Source: Culex pipiens pallens (taxonomy: Eukaryota; Arthropoda; Insecta; Diptera; Culicidae). From it: DNA of 64,000 nucleotides. This document shows, one piece after another, positions 60,701-64,000 of the stretch. The DNA lies in NCBI RefSeq assembly GCF_016801865.2, contig NC_068938.1:194639788-194703787 (forward strand), read 5' to 3'. The notes beneath the pieces are model-generated. The model worked only from the letters and a program-made list of their open reading frames with translations, was not told where the DNA came from and made no database searches. Position numbers and translations under genes: made by a program. Position 1 is the stretch's first letter. The number at the start of each line of letters is the position of its first letter.

Positions 60701-62215
60701 TTAGAATTTTAGAATTTTAGAATTTTAGAATTTTAGAATTTTAGAATTTTAGAATTTTAGAATTTTAGAATTTTAGAATTTTAGAATTTTAGAATTTTAG
60801 AATTTTAGAATTTTAGAATTTTAGAATTTTAGAATTTTAGAATTTTAGAATTTTAGAATTTTAGAAATTTAGAAATTTAGAATTTTAGAATTTTAGAATT
60901 TTAGAATTTTAGAATTTTAGAATTTTAGAATTTTAGAATTTTAGAATTTTAGAATTTTAGAATTTTAGAATTTTAGAATTTTAGAATTTTAGAATTTTAG
61001 AATTTTAGAATTTTAGAATTTTAGAATTTTAGAATTTTAGAATTTTAGAATTTTAGAATTTTAGAATTTTAGAATTTTAGAATTTTAGAATTTTAGAATT
61101 TTAGAATTTTAGAATTTTAGAATTTTAGAATTTTAGAATTTTAGAATTTTAGAATTTTAGAATTTTAGAATTTTAGAATTTTAGAATTTTAGAATTTTAG
61201 AATTTTAGAATTTTAGAATTTTAGAATTTTAGAATTTTAGAATTTTAGAATTTTAGAATTTTAGAATTTTAGAATTTTAGAATTTTAGAATTTTAGAATT
61301 TTAGAATTTTAGAATTTTAGAATTTTAGAATTTTAGAATTTTAGAATTTTAGAATTTTAGAATTTTAGAATTTTAGAATTTTAGAATTTTAGAATTTTAG
61401 AATTTTAGAATTTTAGAATTTTAGAATTTTAGAATTTTAGAATTTTAGAATTTTAGAATTTTAGAATTTTAGAATTTTAGAATTTTAGAATTTTAGAATT
61501 TTAGAATTTTAGAATTTTAGAATTTTAGAATTTTAGAATTTTAGAATTTTAGAATTTTAGAATTTTAGAATTTTAGAATTTTAGAATTTTAGAATTTTAG
61601 AATTTTAGAATTTTAGAATTTTAGAATTTTAGAATTTTAGAATTTTAGAATTTTAGAATTTTAGAATTTTAGAATTTTAGAATTTTAGAATTTTAGAATT
61701 TTTGAATTTTTGAATTTTTGAATTTTAGAATTTTAGAATTTTAGAATTTTAGAATTTTAGAATTTTAGAATTTTAGAATTTTAGAATTTTAGAATTTTAG
61801 AATTTTAGAATTTTAGAATTTTAGAATTTTAGAATTTTAGAATTTTAGAATTTTAGAATTTTAGAATTTTAGAATTTTAGAATTTTAGAATTTTAGAATT
61901 TTTGAATTTTTGAATTTTTGAATTTTTGAATTTTTGAATTTTTGAATTTTTGAATTTTTGAATTTTTGAATTTTTGAATTTTTGAATTTTTGAATTTTTG
62001 AATTTTTGAATTTTTGAATTTTTGAATTTTTGAATTTTAGAATTTTAGAATTTTAGAATTTTAGAATTTTAGAATTTTAGAATTTTAGAATTTTAGAATT
62101 TTAGAATTTTAGAATTTCAGAATTTTAGAATTTTAGAATTTTAGAATTTTAGAATTTTAGAATTTTAGAATTTTAGAATTTTAGAATTTTAGAATTTTAG
62201 AATTTTAGAATTTTG
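57752..62215 (+). repeat. (GAATTTTA)n octamer array, 4.5 kb
   Basis: Roughly 550 copies of an octamer. Variants are clustered: GAATTTTT blocks at about 57902-57936, 58647-58662, 61698-61726 and 61896-62036; GAATTTTG blocks near 58280-58305 and 58375-58390; and one-base-short units near 59541, 59845 and 60356. Clustering of variants implies local duplication of sub-blocks. Confidence 0.95.
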
Positions 62216-62260
62216 TTTGAGATTTCCAAAAAAAGTGTCCACGTGGTTTGTGTGTTATTT
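62214..62260 (-). mobile_element. Half copy of the GGGACCATCC MITE
   Basis: AAAAAAAGTGTCCACGTGGT at about 62229-62248 is the inner part of the right arm of the element at 39378-39541; its outer tip is lost and the partner arm is replaced by the octamer array. The array may have grown from this element's edge. Confidence 0.5.
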
Positions 62261-62409
62261 TATTAAATTAATCTAGATGTTTTTTTTTTTTGCAATAGTA
62301 AATAATAACTTTTTTCATAAAGTTTTTTATGTTAGAAATCATTCTTTAGATAAAAATGTCTTTTATTTGCATTTCTGGAAATGTCAGAAGTTTGAAAATG
62401 GGATTTAAG

Positions 62410-63147
62410 TGGCCACCCTGAAAATAGGGTTTTCGGAATTTTGAGTACGCCGTCAAATCGGGCGTCCAATTTTACACAAAAGTCCCTGTGACACCAAATT
62501 TCTATCTCTCCACGGTTTCTAGCTACAAATAACTGAAAAAACCTCCAAGGCAGACGGTAATAACAAGATTCATGCCATTTCAATAACAAATACTGTTAAA
62601 ATAACAGGAAGTGTTATGGAATCTTCTTGAAAAATCCATTTTTGCATAAGGGTTTAATAACAGTTTATTTTATCATAACAAAATTTGTTATTGGTCTGAT
62701 ATTGGTTGAAAGCCAAAACAACTTGTGAATAACATTTATTGTTATGGAAGAATACCGCCAACTGTTATTGGGATGATCGGATTAGTTGTTAAAATAACAA
62801 AAAAGAATAACAAAGATTTGTTCGAACAATAAACTCAAAGTGTTATAAGTCTGTTATTACAATAACAATCTAATAACAAAAAAAAATCATAACGACGAAT
62901 AACAAATTTTGTTATAAATAACAGAATATGTTATTGGCCTAGTATTTTCAAATATCAAAAAATGTTATTCCCAAGTTATTTCCGTCTGCTCGGGCTGTCT
63001 TAGTAAAAATCCACAAAAATAAAAGGGGTCGTACCGCTCCACCGTAACGAGATACCGACGAATGGACCTCGGATTCGTGGCAAAGTTTCACGAAAATCAA
63101 AGAGGGGTCGGGGCGACTGCTGTGTGAGTTGGCGAAGAATGACCCAG
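62410..63147 (+). repeat. Single arm of the 1.19 kb palindrome family, interrupted
   Basis: 62426-62544 and 62999-63147 together follow the right arm at 33612-33900 (GAGTACGCC(A/G)TCAAATCGGG, GGGGTCGTACCGC, GTGTGAGTTGGCG), with many substitutions. The other arm is absent. The gap between the two parts is another element. Confidence 0.75.
62545..62998. mobile_element. ~450 bp MITE built from AATAAC/GTTATT motifs
   Basis: GCAGACGGTAATAAC near 62551 and GTTATTTCCGTCTGC near 62977-62991 form the inverted ends. The interior carries more than twenty AATAAC or GTTATT motifs in both orientations. It interrupts the palindrome-family arm. It resembles hAT elements with many subterminal transposase-binding repeats; no protein is encoded. 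Confidence 0.7.
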
Positions 63148-64000
63148 ATTATAGATTTTTGCGAAAATTAATTTCTTTTGTTGAAATGTAAAATGCATTT
63201 TTTTAGTGTACATATTTTTCCCGAATTGTTCATCATCAGAAATTCTGTTCTCATGATTTTCAGATTCTAGCGTGCCCAGCTCTATGAGGAAGGTGAGCAA
63301 TACTATGGACGTTTTGAAAAATACGTCATTTGTGGACATCCCCTGACCAAATTTAGAACAAATTTCTGAGGATGGTGGGGTAGTTGCCCCATGTTGCCCC
63401 ACCCTGTGCACGTACCATCTCAGTATGGACAAAGCAATGACGCCAATTGGCTTCTTTGGTCATAGGGAAGGCCCCTAGAAAGTTTAGCAAATACAAAAAT
63501 GCAAAAAATATCGATGGCCGTCATTTTAGAAAATTGTTCTATTCGGGTAAAATAAAAAACTTGAAAAAATTGGGAATGGACTTTTTTCAGTAAAAAAATA
63601 TATCAATAAATTTCTTCTTTGTTTATTTAACGGAGGCCTAACATTTGAAAAAGTGCAAAAACACTACTTTTATAAAAAAAAAATTGAAAGAAAAAACATG
63701 TTTGTAATAAAAATAAAAGAATAGAAATTTGATTTTACTATTAAAATGTATTTATGTTACAGGCATGATCTGATCAGTATTACAAAGAACTTTAAACTCT
63801 AACTGAGAGCATTTAATTCGAAATATCAACATTAATGTACGGTATCGAAAATCATTCCTAAGAACACCGGTCCTTCCATGTTGTGGCCAATAACCCTATC
63901 AAAAATAAGGCTGTTGGGAAGAAACTTCATTATGATTTTTTTAAATACTCTAAAAATACTAAAAACTTTGAGGTCTCCACTGCTATGTTAGCATTGCTTA
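63148..64000. other. No gene seen
   Basis: AT-rich sequence to the window edge; the minus-strand frame at 63097-63432 partly overlaps the repeat and is not protein-like. Confidence 0.35.

Overview
The window looks like nuclear DNA of a culicine mosquito, most likely Culex. The evidence is AT-rich, intron-bearing and very transposon-dense sequence, genes with insect-type products, tRNA-derived SINEs, many short foldback elements (MITEs), a Bel/Pao LTR element and kilobase arrays of 7-9 bp repeats. Species is an inference; nothing here fixes it. All boundaries were read by eye without alignment software.

Genes, left to right. (1) 876-3861, minus: a large coding exon of Additional sex combs (Asx), the Polycomb-group partner of the Calypso H2A deubiquitinase. 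It carries the DEUBAD domain, and its 3' part (the PHD finger) probably lies beyond the left edge. Its 5' UTR acceptor is visible at 3878, and two candidate upstream noncoding exons lie at about 18.7-19.1 kb and 24.6-25.3 kb, so 3.9-24.6 kb is probably a huge repeat-filled 5' intron. (2) 27.5-29.0 kb: decayed coding sequence, a frameshifted 6-phosphogluconate dehydrogenase pseudogene beside an unidentified coiled-coil-like remnant. (3) 35885-36370 joined to 40578-40661, plus: Rer1, the Golgi-to-ER retrieval receptor, complete at 189 codons, with a small 5' UTR intron holding a near-perfect hairpin and a 4.2 kb repeat-filled second intron. (4) 45668-45928 and 45037-45612, minus: COX19 (cytochrome oxidase assembly) followed after only 55 bp by phosphopantothenoylcysteine decarboxylase (coenzyme A synthesis), a two-gene head-to-tail pair that may share a transcript. 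(5) 55.3-56.0 kb, plus: a CpG-richer stretch ending in a good splice donor, probably the first noncoding exon of a gene to the right of the window.

Mobile and repeated DNA fills the rest. A 4.26 kb Bel/Pao element (48420-52681, minus) with two near-identical 651 bp LTRs sits inside a (AATTTTGAC)n array. It keeps gag and protease but has lost reverse transcriptase and integrase. Two copies of a 1.3 kb non-coding retroposon (20292-21629 and 36552-37868) lie in opposite orientation; the first has a 17 bp target duplication and an empty-site relative at 17460-17476. Two giant palindromes (21740-24470; 32713-33900), several MITE families, SINEs with long target duplications and a 1.06 kb DNA transposon remnant (53288-54346) are also present. 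The right end is dominated by three abutting arrays (56804-62215).

The host genes are unrelated housekeeping or chromatin genes and do not form a pathway. No CRISPR, operon or bacterial-type system is present.
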